The position numbers and the translations under genes were made by a program. The notes below the pieces were generated by a model, which saw only the letters and a list, made by a program, of their open reading frames with translations, was not told the DNA's origin and searched no databases. From Chloroflexota bacterium (GTDB lineage Bacteria; Chloroflexota; Anaerolineae; B4-G1; DUEL01), in NCBI GenBank assembly GCA_014874475.1, contig JADBJJ010000012.1, forward strand, positions 160,657-224,656: a stretch of 64,000 nucleotides of DNA. Reading direction: 5' to 3'. Numbering within the stretch: position 1 is the stretch's first letter; every line of letters starts with the position of its first letter. Shown here piece by piece: positions 25,078 through 33,253 of the stretch.

Positions 25078-25590
25078 AGCGCTGCTCTGCGGTTTGAGCC
25101 GAGCGAACCGTTTTCGCTTGGAAAGACCATCCTACCCCTGGGGGTCTTATGCCTGCTGCTCTCTCATCTCCTCAGGAACACAGGGCGAAGCCGCCTCGGT
25201 GGACGCCCGTTGTCTCTCCCTCGCAGCAAGGAGGTTGGTGACGGATGACCTCAACAATGACTGAGCGAGAGGTAGCCGCCGCTCTGGCCGCCAAACTGGA
25301 CGAATATATCCGACGGTACCATACCAATGGTGACGTTGCAAAAGCCCCGCGTTCTTTCGGGTGTGTTCCAATCCTCCTGTCCTCTCCCCGCGGCCGCCTC
25401 GCGGCGCGGGGAGGGAGATAGTGGGGGATGAAACTGCCGCTCACAAATCCTCTTTTCTGAGGAGGGGGTCACGACATCGCCCAGCAGAGATCGGCCAAGA
25501 AGTTGCATATGACGCAACTGCTCGGCGCAGCAGAACGGGTATACTTACAATCTGTAGGGTCCAATTGCTGGTTCCGGGAGAGACTGAGAG
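25078..25590. other. 512-bp region with one small ORF and a palindromic repeat
   Basis: Between nadK and the Fe-S protein gene. It holds a 58-codon ORF with a strong ribosome-binding site (25245-25421) and a CCTCTCCCCGCGG/CGCGGGGAGG palindrome at 25374-25418 that forms the ORF's 3' third. The rest shows no recognised feature. Confidence 0.5.
25245..25421 (+). CDS. Small ORF (58 aa), possibly a truncated gene
   Basis: ATG at 25245 preceded by AAGGAGG at 10 nt; too short for the track. The first part (TEREVAAALAAKLDEYIRRYH) looks like a natural amphipathic helix. From about residue 38 it reads through a dispersed GC-rich palindrome (LLSSPRGRLAARGGR) and stops. It could be a small protein or the 5' remnant of a gene interrupted by the repeat. 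No family recognised. Confidence 0.3.
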   Translation: MTSTMTEREVAAALAAKLDEYIRRYHTNGDVAKAPRSFGCVPILLSSPRGRLAARGGR

Positions 25591-26370
25591 ATGCCCGGTG
25601 TTCATATCCTGACAGGCGAATACAGCCATCTGCGCCGATGGAGCCTCTATCTCTTCGCGCGCTACTTGGAACTGCCCCTGCTGGGCTGGAGTTACCACCT
25701 CCTGCGGGGACGTTGGAAGCGTTGGGGGGCCAGCCCTCTGTTGCGGGCAGTACTGGGCTGGGGGGTCGCCGCGCCTTTTGGATACCTGGGGGACACTGCC
25801 CGCCCCGTCCCTTATCCCCAGATACTGGAATGGGTCGGCCGTCTGGAGGGCCCTATCGCGGTCGGGCCATGCCGGTGTCGGTCCACCCATCACGGTTGTG
25901 ACCATCCTCTAGAGACAGACATCGTCATCCGCACCGGTGTGGCAGCATGGATGACCGCGTTCCCCCATGAGTACCGGCTCATCAGCAAGGACAAAGCCCG
26001 CCAGATCATCACCGAATGCCACCGGCTGGGGATGTGGCAAATGGTCTTTGTCCACTGTCCGGTGGAGCGGACGAACGAGTACGTCATTTGCAATTGTTGC
26101 ACCTGCGGCTGTGTGCCATATGTCTTAAATCGGGAACTGGGGCAGCGCCACTATCCCTTCCTCCGAGGGGATTTCGTCTCCCATACCGACCTGGAGCGCT
26201 GCATGGGCCGGGGGGACTGCGTGGCGGCCTGCCCCTTTTCAGCCCGCGCAATGGTGGACGGGCAGGCCCGGCTGGTGGGCCCCTGCTTCGGCTGCGGACA
26301 GTGCGTATCAGCCTGCTCCGAGGAAGCCATCCGGATGGTCCCCGGAGCGCGGGATGCCAGCCTGGAATGA
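25591..26370 (+). CDS. Iron-sulfur protein with C-terminal 2x[4Fe-4S] ferredoxin domain
   Basis: 259 aa. The N-terminal about 85 residues are hydrophobic/aromatic without Cys (LYLFARYLELPLLGW). The central part is Cys/His-rich (GPCRCRSTHHGCDHP and ICNCCTCGC) and could hold a further cluster. The C-terminus has two clear 4Fe-4S motifs, CMGRGDCVAACP and CFGCGQCVSACS. Probably an electron-transfer subunit on the cytosolic face. It is followed by a CCG-domain Fe-S protein and a DUF169 protein with minimal gaps, so these three act together. The exact complex is not recognised. Confidence 0.75.
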   Translation: MPGVHILTGEYSHLRRWSLYLFARYLELPLLGWSYHLLRGRWKRWGASPLLRAVLGWGVAAPFGYLGDTARPVPYPQILEWVGRLEGPIAVGPCRCRSTHHGCDHPLETDIVIRTGVAAWMTAFPHEYRLISKDKARQIITECHRLGMWQMVFVHCPVERTNEYVICNCCTCGCVPYVLNRELGQRHYPFLRGDFVSHTDLERCMGRGDCVAACPFSARAMVDGQARLVGPCFGCGQCVSACSEEAIRMVPGARDASLE

Positions 26371-26384
26371 CCGGGGGAACAGAC

Positions 26385-27626
26385 ATGACGACGAACTGGT
26401 ACCGGCGTCTGCCCTTTGATCCCAATTGCTGCACCCTCTGCGGGGAATGCCTTCATCGCTGCCCCGTGCTCTGCCTGCCCCTGGAGACAGCCCGACGGGA
26501 AATGCAGGCTCTCATAAATGGGAGAGATTCGCCGGTCCTGCGAGACTGCACGTCCTGCCTGGCCTGTAATCTTTTCTGCCCCACCGACGCCCGCCCGGCC
26601 AACCTGATTCTGGATCGCTGGCACGAGGCGTACCTGCGGGAGGGGTTACCGGCCCGTGCCCGCTATTTCCTGCCCCACGCTCGTCCCAACTTCCGCACCG
26701 ACATTCTGAACCGCCTCCCGCCCGACGAAAGGGCCGCGGTCGCCCGCTGGGGCTGGGAGGAGCCCACGTCGGAGTTCCTCTATGCTGGCTGTAACCTGCT
26801 CACGGCTCCTTATCTGACGTTCTCCTCCCTCTTTGTCGGGGTGGACATCCGGGGCAGCCTGGACTTCTGCTGCGGGGAGATGCTCTTCCGGATGGGGCTC
26901 TACGAGGCAGTGGAACAGGTAGCGCGACGACTCACCCGCTGGTTCCAGCGCCTGGGCGCGCGGAGGGTCTATCTGCTGTGCACTGCCGGGCTGAATATGT
27001 TCCAGAATGTTCTCCCTCAGTTCGGGGCGGACTTCTCTGGCATCCAGTTCCAGCATTACCTCCCCGTAGTGCTGGAACGGTTTCGGAGCGGTGACCTCCG
27101 GGTGGTTCAGCCCCTGGCCCAGGAGGTGACCGTCCAGGATTCCTGCCACGCGCGGGCGCTGGAGCCGTCGTTTGCCGACCTGCCTCGCCAGATTCTGGAG
27201 GCCATCGGAGTCCGGGTGCAGGAAAGCCCCCATGCCCGTCAGGAGCAACTCTGCTGTGGCATCAGCGGTGGCTTCTCCCACGCCTCTGCCTACCATCCCT
27301 TCCGCCTGCTGCTTTCGGCCCGGACGACCTCCCGAGACCATCGGCGCACGCGCGCCGATGTGACCTGCGTCTATTGCGTCGGCTGTCTGGAGATGATGTC
27401 GGTGGCCCGCTTTGTTGACCCCAACCGTAGACCTGTGGTGCACCTCCTAGAACTGGTCCAGTGGGCAATTGGCGAAACGCCCCGCCGTCGCCAGGAGGCC
27501 CTGGCCTGGCAGTTCTTGCTGGGGGCTATCCGGCGGCAGTTCCCCCGACTCCTGAGCCGGGAGCGGTTCTGGCTGGAGGAGTTGCCAGAGGTGCCCGAAG
27601 GAGAGAGCGGATGGAATCCCCCATAG
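26385..27626 (+). CDS. Fe-S protein with CCG (HdrB/GlpC-like) domain
   Basis: 413 aa from ATG 26385 (GGGGGAAC upstream); the track ORF starts too far upstream, and an ATG at 26367 overlapping the previous stop is possible. The N-terminus has two 4Fe-4S motifs, CTLCGECLHRCP and CTSCLACNLFCP. Two CCG-type cysteine sets follow: DFCCGEM, and VQDSCHARAL ... EQLCCGISGG, plus TCVYCVGCLEMM. This is the layout of GlpC/heterodisulfide-reductase-B-like electron-transfer proteins. It would pass electrons between a ferredoxin-like partner and a disulfide or quinone-type acceptor. Its 3' end overlaps the DUF169 gene. Confidence 0.8.
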   Translation: MTTNWYRRLPFDPNCCTLCGECLHRCPVLCLPLETARREMQALINGRDSPVLRDCTSCLACNLFCPTDARPANLILDRWHEAYLREGLPARARYFLPHARPNFRTDILNRLPPDERAAVARWGWEEPTSEFLYAGCNLLTAPYLTFSSLFVGVDIRGSLDFCCGEMLFRMGLYEAVEQVARRLTRWFQRLGARRVYLLCTAGLNMFQNVLPQFGADFSGIQFQHYLPVVLERFRSGDLRVVQPLAQEVTVQDSCHARALEPSFADLPRQILEAIGVRVQESPHARQEQLCCGISGGFSHASAYHPFRLLLSARTTSRDHRRTRADVTCVYCVGCLEMMSVARFVDPNRRPVVHLLELVQWAIGETPRRRQEALAWQFLLGAIRRQFPRLLSRERFWLEELPEVPEGESGWNPP

Positions 27627-28381
27627 ATGCCGACATGCCAGAGCCGGTTGGAGTGGTGCGGCTATCCTCTTCACAGGCCCACCCAGACGTACCCCTCTAC
27701 AAGGGTGTCTCTTTCTGCGATGCCGTCCGCCGGGCCGGCGATGAAGAGGTTCTGCGGGTCCTGCCCGGCTCCATCCAGGTCTGCCGATGGTCGCCGGTGG
27801 TGCTGGGGCTCCGGTCCCCGCAGAACCGCTTTGAGCGTTCGCTGATACCCCGCCTTCCCTTCCCGGTGGCTGGCCTGCTCCTGGGCCCCCTGTCTGCCCT
27901 GCCGGACCCGCCGGAGGTGGTCATCCTGCGCGCGCCGTGGAGCATCCTCCAGCCAATGGTTGCGGCGGCGGGGTCGGAGGGGCTGTGGGATGGTCACCGG
28001 GGCCGGGCAGACCGGTCTGCCATCCCCTTCCTGGGGAACGGGGGACGAATCGGGCGTCGGACGTGGATTGATGGGGTGAACCGTCTTCTGGCCCCGCTGG
28101 CCCGCAACTCTCACTGGCAGGCCTTTACTCGCTGGCTCTTCCGCAGCGGGCTGGTGACGGCGGGCTTTGATGCCCTCATCTCCCGCACCCTGGCCGATAT
28201 GTCGGTCTGCCGCAACTCCATGGTTATCCCGCTGCTGACCGGTCATGTGAACTTCTCTTTCTTCTGCACAGGGGGCATCACCTGGGGCCGGAACCGGCCT
28301 GATTTCCTGACTTCGGGTTGGCCGTGGACCGTTTATCTGCGCTGTTGCCCTGCGGGGGACGCGCAGGGCATGGGGACGTAG
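27611..28381 (+). CDS. DUF169 family protein
   Basis: 256 aa from ATG 27611 with GAGAGAG upstream, overlapping the previous gene by 16 bp. DUF169 traits: PLYKGVSFCDAVRRAG, VCRWSPVVLGLRSP, VVILRAPWSILQ and the late SVCRNSMVIPL and FCTGGITWGRN segments with scattered conserved Cys. The family has no established biochemical function; Cys residues and its redox neighbours suggest an Fe-S or cofactor role. It is the last gene of the Fe-S trio; a palindromic repeat at 28388-28425 separates it from the next gene. Confidence 0.75.
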   Translation: MESPIDADMPEPVGVVRLSSSQAHPDVPLYKGVSFCDAVRRAGDEEVLRVLPGSIQVCRWSPVVLGLRSPQNRFERSLIPRLPFPVAGLLLGPLSALPDPPEVVILRAPWSILQPMVAAAGSEGLWDGHRGRADRSAIPFLGNGGRIGRRTWIDGVNRLLAPLARNSHWQAFTRWLFRSGLVTAGFDALISRTLADMSVCRNSMVIPLLTGHVNFSFFCTGGITWGRNRPDFLTSGWPWTVYLRCCPAGDAQGMGT

Positions 28382-28387
28382 AGTTGG

Positions 28388-28425
28388 GGGTTGGCGGCGG
28401 CTGAAGGCCGCTGCAAACCCCTCTC
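28388..28425. repeat. GCGGCGGC/GCCGCTGC palindrome with CAAACCCC flank
   Basis: GGTTGGCGGCGGCTGAAGGCCGCTGCAAACCCC-type element between DUF169 and the PLP enzyme gene; related to the elements at 6354-6376, 20785-20818 and 33178-33222. Confidence 0.5.
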
Positions 28426-28445
28426 AGGGTGCATCGGGAGGAGCC

Positions 28446-29573
28446 GTGAGAGCCCTTTTTGATGCTTTCCCAATTCTGCGGGACCGGGTCCCTTTTGTCC
28501 CTCTGGCCGATTTACCCACGCCGCTGACGCCGATGGAGTGTCTCTCCGCCGAAACGGGGGCCGAAATCTGGGTCAAGCGAGATGGTCTGACCCACCCCAT
28601 CTACGGCGGCAACAAGGTTCGCAAGTTTGAGTTCATCTTTGGAGACGTCCTGCGCCGGGGGTCCAGAGTGGTCCTCACCGGCGGGGGGCTGGGCTCCCAT
28701 CACACCCTGGCGACGGCTGTCGTCGCGCGCCAGTTCGGCCTCCGGACCGTCTGCGGTTACTACTGCCAGCCCCTCACCGACGAGGTCTATCACAACCTCC
28801 GGGCCAGTCCCCCGCTGGGGATTGAGGCCCTTTTCTGCGGGGATTACGTGGGATTGGCCCTCTCCTTCCTCTGGCAGTATATGCGCTGGACGGTGCGCTC
28901 AGGCCGCCCGGTCTACTTCATCTACCCCGGCGCGCCGGGGACGTTGGGCGTGCTGGGATACGTCAATGCCGCCTTTGAACTTAAGGCTCAGTGGGAGCGG
29001 ATGAGCATCCCGGAGCCGGAGGCGACGTTCGTGGCGGTGGGCTCATGCGGGACCTTTGCAGGGTTGCTCCTGGGGGCAAGACTGGCAGGGTGGCGCGGCC
29101 GCGTGCTGGGAGTGCGGGTGATTGAGGAGGACGTGGCGAACCGGCCCAAGATCGCCCGAATGGTCAACCGGGCCGCCACGTACCTGCGCAGGCAGGACCC
29201 GTCCGTCCCACCCGTGCGCGTCACGGCTGAGGAGGTAGAGTTGTTGGATGGCTACCTGGGGCCCGGCTATGCCCATCCGACGCCAGAGGCGTTGCGGGCG
29301 GTGGAGTGGGTGGCCCGGACGGAGGGATTGCCCCTGGAGACCACTTATACCGGCAAGACGATGGCCGCGCTCTTGGACTATGCCGCTGACCATCCTGGAT
29401 CGCGCCTGTTGTTTGTGGATACGTACGCTGAAGCCCCGAAACTCAGGGAAGGGGACTGGCACCAGTTGCCCAGGCCATTCTGGCCCATATTTGATCCCTC
29501 CATCCGGGCTCGCTGCTGGTGCTGGCGTTCTGGGTGGAACCCGACGTTCTGCTGGCGCCGGAGATTGAGGTGA
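28446..29573 (+). CDS. PLP-dependent D-cysteine desulfhydrase/ACC deaminase family enzyme
   Basis: 375 aa, start GTG 28446 with GGAGGAG upstream. Tryptophan-synthase-beta fold type II PLP enzyme: the PLP lysine is Lys57 (YGGNKVRKFEF), with TGGGLGSHHTLATA, then SCGTFAGLLLGARLAG for phosphate binding and TGKTMAALLDYA near the C-terminus. Family members split D-cysteine or open the ACC ring. The last about 20 residues (RCWCWRSGWNPTFCWRR) look like translation in a wrong frame, so the real C-terminus may have been altered by a frameshift near 29500. It lies downstream of the Fe-S trio. Confidence 0.78.
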   Translation: MRALFDAFPILRDRVPFVPLADLPTPLTPMECLSAETGAEIWVKRDGLTHPIYGGNKVRKFEFIFGDVLRRGSRVVLTGGGLGSHHTLATAVVARQFGLRTVCGYYCQPLTDEVYHNLRASPPLGIEALFCGDYVGLALSFLWQYMRWTVRSGRPVYFIYPGAPGTLGVLGYVNAAFELKAQWERMSIPEPEATFVAVGSCGTFAGLLLGARLAGWRGRVLGVRVIEEDVANRPKIARMVNRAATYLRRQDPSVPPVRVTAEEVELLDGYLGPGYAHPTPEALRAVEWVARTEGLPLETTYTGKTMAALLDYAADHPGSRLLFVDTYAEAPKLREGDWHQLPRPFWPIFDPSIRARCWCWRSGWNPTFCWRRRLR

Positions 29574-29595
29574 CTCTTTAACCCAATGGATTAAG

Positions 29596-29624
29596 TTGCA
29601 ATGCTCCATCGTTCGTGGTACACT
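29596..29624 (+). promoter_or_regulatory. Promoter for the UroD-like gene
   Basis: TTGCAA (29596-29601), 17 bp, TACACT (29619-29624). It overlaps the track ORF's ATG at 29601 and so supports the downstream GTG at 29670 as the real start. Confidence 0.55.
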
Positions 29625-29669
29625 TCTGACGAGATTTTGCCATCTTCGCCGGCCGGGAGTCTTCTCGTC

Positions 29670-30875
29670 GTGAACTCTCGTGAACGTGTGCGGGCTGCAC
29701 TGGCCCACCGCGAGCCGGATCGGGTGCCCATAGACCTGGGCGGCACACCTGTCACCGGCATCAGTGCGGTTGCATACGCGCGCCTGAAGCGGCATCTGGG
29801 GCTGGATGGAGAGCCGGTGCGTGTGGCCGATATTCTCCTCCAACTGGCCGAGGTGGAGGAGCCGATCCGTCGCCGCTTCGGGGTGGACGTAATTGGTCTG
29901 CCTGTCCTGGAGCCCATCCCCGGCGTCCGCAATATCCGCTGGAAGCCCTGGTGGCTTCCCGATGGCTCCCCTGCCCTCATTTCCGCCGACTTTGAGCCAG
30001 AGGTTACCCCTCAAGGTGACCTCCTCATCCGCGCCCCCGATGGCTCCATCTCCCACTGGATGCCCGCTGGGGCGTATCACTTCGTGCCCCGCGATGCCCC
30101 CCTGGCCGACGCCACCCTCGCCGACCTGGAGCGCTGGGAGCCGCCCTGTCTCGCCGAGGAGGAACTGGACTTCCTGCGCCGAACCGCCCGTCGCCTCCAC
30201 GAGGAGACGGAGTATGCGATCGTTGGCTGGTTCGGAGGAAGCCTCTTTGAGGGTGCCCAGTTCGCCCGGGGCTGGGTCCGGTGGCTGATAGACCTGAAGC
30301 GGAACCCGGATTTCGCCACTGCGCTGGTGGCAAAACTGGCCCAGGCCACGCGGGAGAACCTGGAGCGATACCTGGACGCAGTGGGGGAGTACGTGGACGT
30401 GGTCGGCTTTGGGGACGATTTCGGCACCCAGCAGGGGTTGCAGATCGCCCCTGAAGTTTATCGGCGCCTGTTTCAGCCTTATCACCGGGAGTTGTACGGC
30501 CTGGTCCATACCCGCACGCGCGCCCGCGTCTTTCTCCACAGTTGCGGCTCCATCTACGAACTGATCCCCGACCTGATAGAGGCCGGGGTGGATATCCTCA
30601 ATCCGGTGCAGACCTCGGCGGCGAAGATGGATCCGGAAAGGCTCAAGCGGGAATTCGGCCACCGGCTGGTCTTCTGGGGCGGTGGGGGCGATGTGCAAGG
30701 GTTACTTCCTTGGGCCGGCCCGGAGGAGGTGGAGGCGGACGTGCGCGACCGCCTCTCCATCTTCGCGCCGGGAGGTGGCTACGTCTTTGCCCCCGTCCAC
30801 GACCTTCAGCACGATATCCCCCCAGCCAATATCGTGGCCATGTACGATGCCGCCCTCCGCTGGAGCCCCCTGTGA
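29670..30875 (+). CDS. Uroporphyrinogen decarboxylase-like (MtaA/CmuA-type) protein
   Basis: 401 aa from GTG 29670 with GGGAG upstream. The UroD-fold TIM barrel is indicated by NSRERVRAALAHREPDRVPIDLGG, VVGFGDDFGTQQGLQIAPEVYRR, VFLHSCGSIYELIPDLIEAGVDILNPVQ and GGGGDVQGLLPWAGPEEV. The HSCG-type His/Cys region is that of zinc-binding corrinoid methyltransferases of this family. The HemE substrate motif (MRQAGR) is missing. It is therefore more likely a methyltransferase acting on a methylated substrate and a corrinoid or thiol acceptor than the heme enzyme. The partner corrinoid protein is not in the window. Confidence 0.75.
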   Translation: MNSRERVRAALAHREPDRVPIDLGGTPVTGISAVAYARLKRHLGLDGEPVRVADILLQLAEVEEPIRRRFGVDVIGLPVLEPIPGVRNIRWKPWWLPDGSPALISADFEPEVTPQGDLLIRAPDGSISHWMPAGAYHFVPRDAPLADATLADLERWEPPCLAEEELDFLRRTARRLHEETEYAIVGWFGGSLFEGAQFARGWVRWLIDLKRNPDFATALVAKLAQATRENLERYLDAVGEYVDVVGFGDDFGTQQGLQIAPEVYRRLFQPYHRELYGLVHTRTRARVFLHSCGSIYELIPDLIEAGVDILNPVQTSAAKMDPERLKREFGHRLVFWGGGGDVQGLLPWAGPEEVEADVRDRLSIFAPGGGYVFAPVHDLQHDIPPANIVAMYDAALRWSPL

Positions 30876-31076
30876 TGATGTGGGGCAGGTGGTTCTGTGG
30901 CGCGCTCTCATTCCCCTCCTTCACCCCGGCCAGTAACTTCAGTGTTTCCTTTTTTTCCGGTCGTCTCCCCATAGCGGGTTGCTGAATCTTCATCGCTGCG
31001 CAAGTGTGTGGACTACCCATTTTCCCAGAGCGCGGTATAATTGGAACGAATCACATAAATTGGTTCGGGTAAGATT

Positions 31077-33173
31077 ATGCCGCCCATTTTCCCGTTTACT
31101 GCCATTGTCAACCAGGACCTGATGCGCCGGGCGCTTGTCCTGAACGCCGTCTATCCCCAGATTGGAGGGGTGTTGATTCGCGGCGAGCGCGGGACGGGTA
31201 AGTCCACTGCTGCCCGTGCCCTGGCTGCCCTGTTGCCGGAGATAGAGGTCGTCGCCGATTGTCCGTTCTCCTGCGATCCGGACCAGCCCGCGACCTGGTG
31301 CACGCTCTGCAAGGAGCGGGCTGCTGCCGGGGAACAACTCCCCCGGGCTCGCCGCCGCACCCGCTTCGTGGACCTCCCCGTCAGCGCGACGGAGGACCGG
31401 GTAGTGGGCACGCTGGATATTGAACGGGCCATCCAGAAGGGGGAGCGCCACTTTGAGCCAGGAGTCCTGGCCGCCGCCAACCGGGGCGTCCTCTACGTGG
31501 ACGAGGTCAACCTGCTGGATGACCACGTGGTGGACATCCTGCTGGATGCTGCCGCGATGGGCATTAATGTGGTGGAACGGGAGGGCATCTCCTTCAGCCA
31601 TCCGGCCCGTTTTATCCTTATCGGGACAATGAACCCGGAGGAGGGGGACCTGCGTCCCCAACTCCTGGACCGTTTTGCCCTCTGCGTGGACATCAGGAGC
31701 GTCCATGACCCGGCAGCGCGGATGCTCATTATGGAGCGCAACCTGGCCTTTGAGAGCGACCCCGAGGGCTTCTATGCCGAATGGTTGCCGCGAGAAGAGG
31801 CCCTTTCCCGGGAAATTGCCCGTGCCCGCCAACTTCTGCCCCAGGTCCGCCACAACCGGGGCGACCTGGCCGTCATCGCTGCGATGATGGCTGAGATGCG
31901 AGTGGACGGCCACCGGCCCGACATGGTCATCCTGAAAACGGCCCGGGCCAATGCGGCCTTTGAGGGACGCACTCGCATCACCGACCGGGACATCCTCCTG
32001 GCCGCCGAACTGGCCCTGCCCCACCGTCTCCGGCGCCATCCCCTCCAGCCGGTGGAGGCGACACTGGATAATCTGGGGGAACGGCTGGCCGAGGCCCGTA
32101 TCCAGGTGGTCAAAAAGGACCCGTCGCTAACAGAGGAGGTTGTGGACGAGGAAGTCCCCCCAGAGGAAAAAAAAACGCACATAGAGACTGAGACGGGAGA
32201 GATGCCCTCCTCCGAAAGGCAGCAGCCGCCGCGCGAGCCTGTCCTCCAGAGCATCCCCCAGTGGCCCTCCGAAGGGCAGTGGTGGGAAGGGGGGAAGAAA
32301 ATCCCCGCAGGCGACTCCTTCACCCCCCGACGGCTGGACACTCCCCTGGACCGGCTGACCCGCTCCGGGACCGGTCGGCGCAGTACCACCCGTACTGACC
32401 AGCGGCGTGGGCGCTACATCCAGGCTCGCCCTTGCCCCGATGACCCCGGCGATCTGGCCTTTGATGCCACGCTGCGGGCGGCTGCGCCCCACCAGAGTCG
32501 CCGCCGTCGGCCCGGCGGCCCTGCGCTGGTCGTCCGCCCGGAGGACTATCACCGCAAAGTGCGCGTTCGCCGCATGGCCAACCTCATCCTCTTCGTGGTG
32601 GACGCCTCCTGGTCTATGGCTGTGGCGGAGCGGATGGAGGCGACTAAAGGGGCTGTTATGTCGCTGCTCACCGATGCCTATCAGCGTCGGGACCGGGTGG
32701 GAGTGGTCATCTTTCAGAAGAACGGCGCCCGAGTAGTGCTACCGCCTACCCGCAGCGTGACCCGCGCCCAGAAAGCGCTCCAGGATGTCCCGGTCGGGGG
32801 GAAAACCCCCCTCTCCGCCGGGCTCAACCTGGCCTACGAGGTCATCACTCGCGAACTCCGTCAGCATCCCGATCTGATGCCGCTGATGGTGCTCCTCACC
32901 GACGGGGCCGGCAACGTCTCTATGAGCGATCTGCCGCCCCAGGAGGAGGCCCACCGGATTGCGGAACTCTTCCCCCAGGCCTGCATCCGGTCGGTGGTTA
33001 TCAACATGGAGCACGAGTCCTTTGACCAGGGATTAGCGCAGGCGCTGGCGAACCACCTCCAGGCCCCTTGCTACCGGTTGGAGGAACTGCGGGCCGACGC
33101 GCTGCTGGAGCGGGTGCGATGGGAATTGGAGGAACAGGCTAACCAGCGGATCTACGAGTTATCAAGCCGTTGA
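31077..33173 (+). CDS. Magnesium-chelatase-type AAA/VWA fusion (ChlI-ChlD)
   Basis: 698 aa. The N-terminal AAA+ module of ChlI type has Walker A GERGTGKSTAAR (about residues 38-49), Walker B VLYVDEVNLLDDH, sensor segment LIGTMNPEEGDLRPQLLDRF and a lid domain. A long acidic/proline linker (EEVPPEEKKTHIETE) follows. The C-terminal VWA domain has the MIDAS motif DASWSMA and TDGAGN. This is the combined I and D architecture that works with a large CobN/ChlH-type subunit to insert Mg or Co into tetrapyrroles; that subunit is not in the window. A TATAAT at 31036-31041 may belong to its promoter. Confidence 0.85.
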   Translation: MPPIFPFTAIVNQDLMRRALVLNAVYPQIGGVLIRGERGTGKSTAARALAALLPEIEVVADCPFSCDPDQPATWCTLCKERAAAGEQLPRARRRTRFVDLPVSATEDRVVGTLDIERAIQKGERHFEPGVLAAANRGVLYVDEVNLLDDHVVDILLDAAAMGINVVEREGISFSHPARFILIGTMNPEEGDLRPQLLDRFALCVDIRSVHDPAARMLIMERNLAFESDPEGFYAEWLPREEALSREIARARQLLPQVRHNRGDLAVIAAMMAEMRVDGHRPDMVILKTARANAAFEGRTRITDRDILLAAELALPHRLRRHPLQPVEATLDNLGERLAEARIQVVKKDPSLTEEVVDEEVPPEEKKTHIETETGEMPSSERQQPPREPVLQSIPQWPSEGQWWEGGKKIPAGDSFTPRRLDTPLDRLTRSGTGRRSTTRTDQRRGRYIQARPCPDDPGDLAFDATLRAAAPHQSRRRRPGGPALVVRPEDYHRKVRVRRMANLILFVVDASWSMAVAERMEATKGAVMSLLTDAYQRRDRVGVVIFQKNGARVVLPPTRSVTRAQKALQDVPVGGKTPLSAGLNLAYEVITRELRQHPDLMPLMVLLTDGAGNVSMSDLPPQEEAHRIAELFPQACIRSVVINMEHESFDQGLAQALANHLQAPCYRLEELRADALLERVRWELEEQANQRIYELSSR

Positions 33174-33177
33174 TTCA

Positions 33178-33222
33178 GGGCGGGTTCAGAGCGGACGGCG
33201 AAGCCGCTTCGCCTTGCCCCCC
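33178..33222. repeat. GGCGAAGCCGCTTCGCC palindrome
   Basis: Perfect 7-bp arms (GGCGAAG, CCG, CTTCGCC) just after the chelatase stop codon; same flavour as the other GCGGACGGC elements in the window. Confidence 0.5.
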
Positions 33223-33253
33223 TCTTTTTGATCCAATCTTTCCGGAGGGGAAA

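Noticed and set aside
29670-30875. Annotation as heme enzyme hemE
   Set aside because: The HemE substrate-binding motif is absent; sequence fits UroD-like methyltransferases better.
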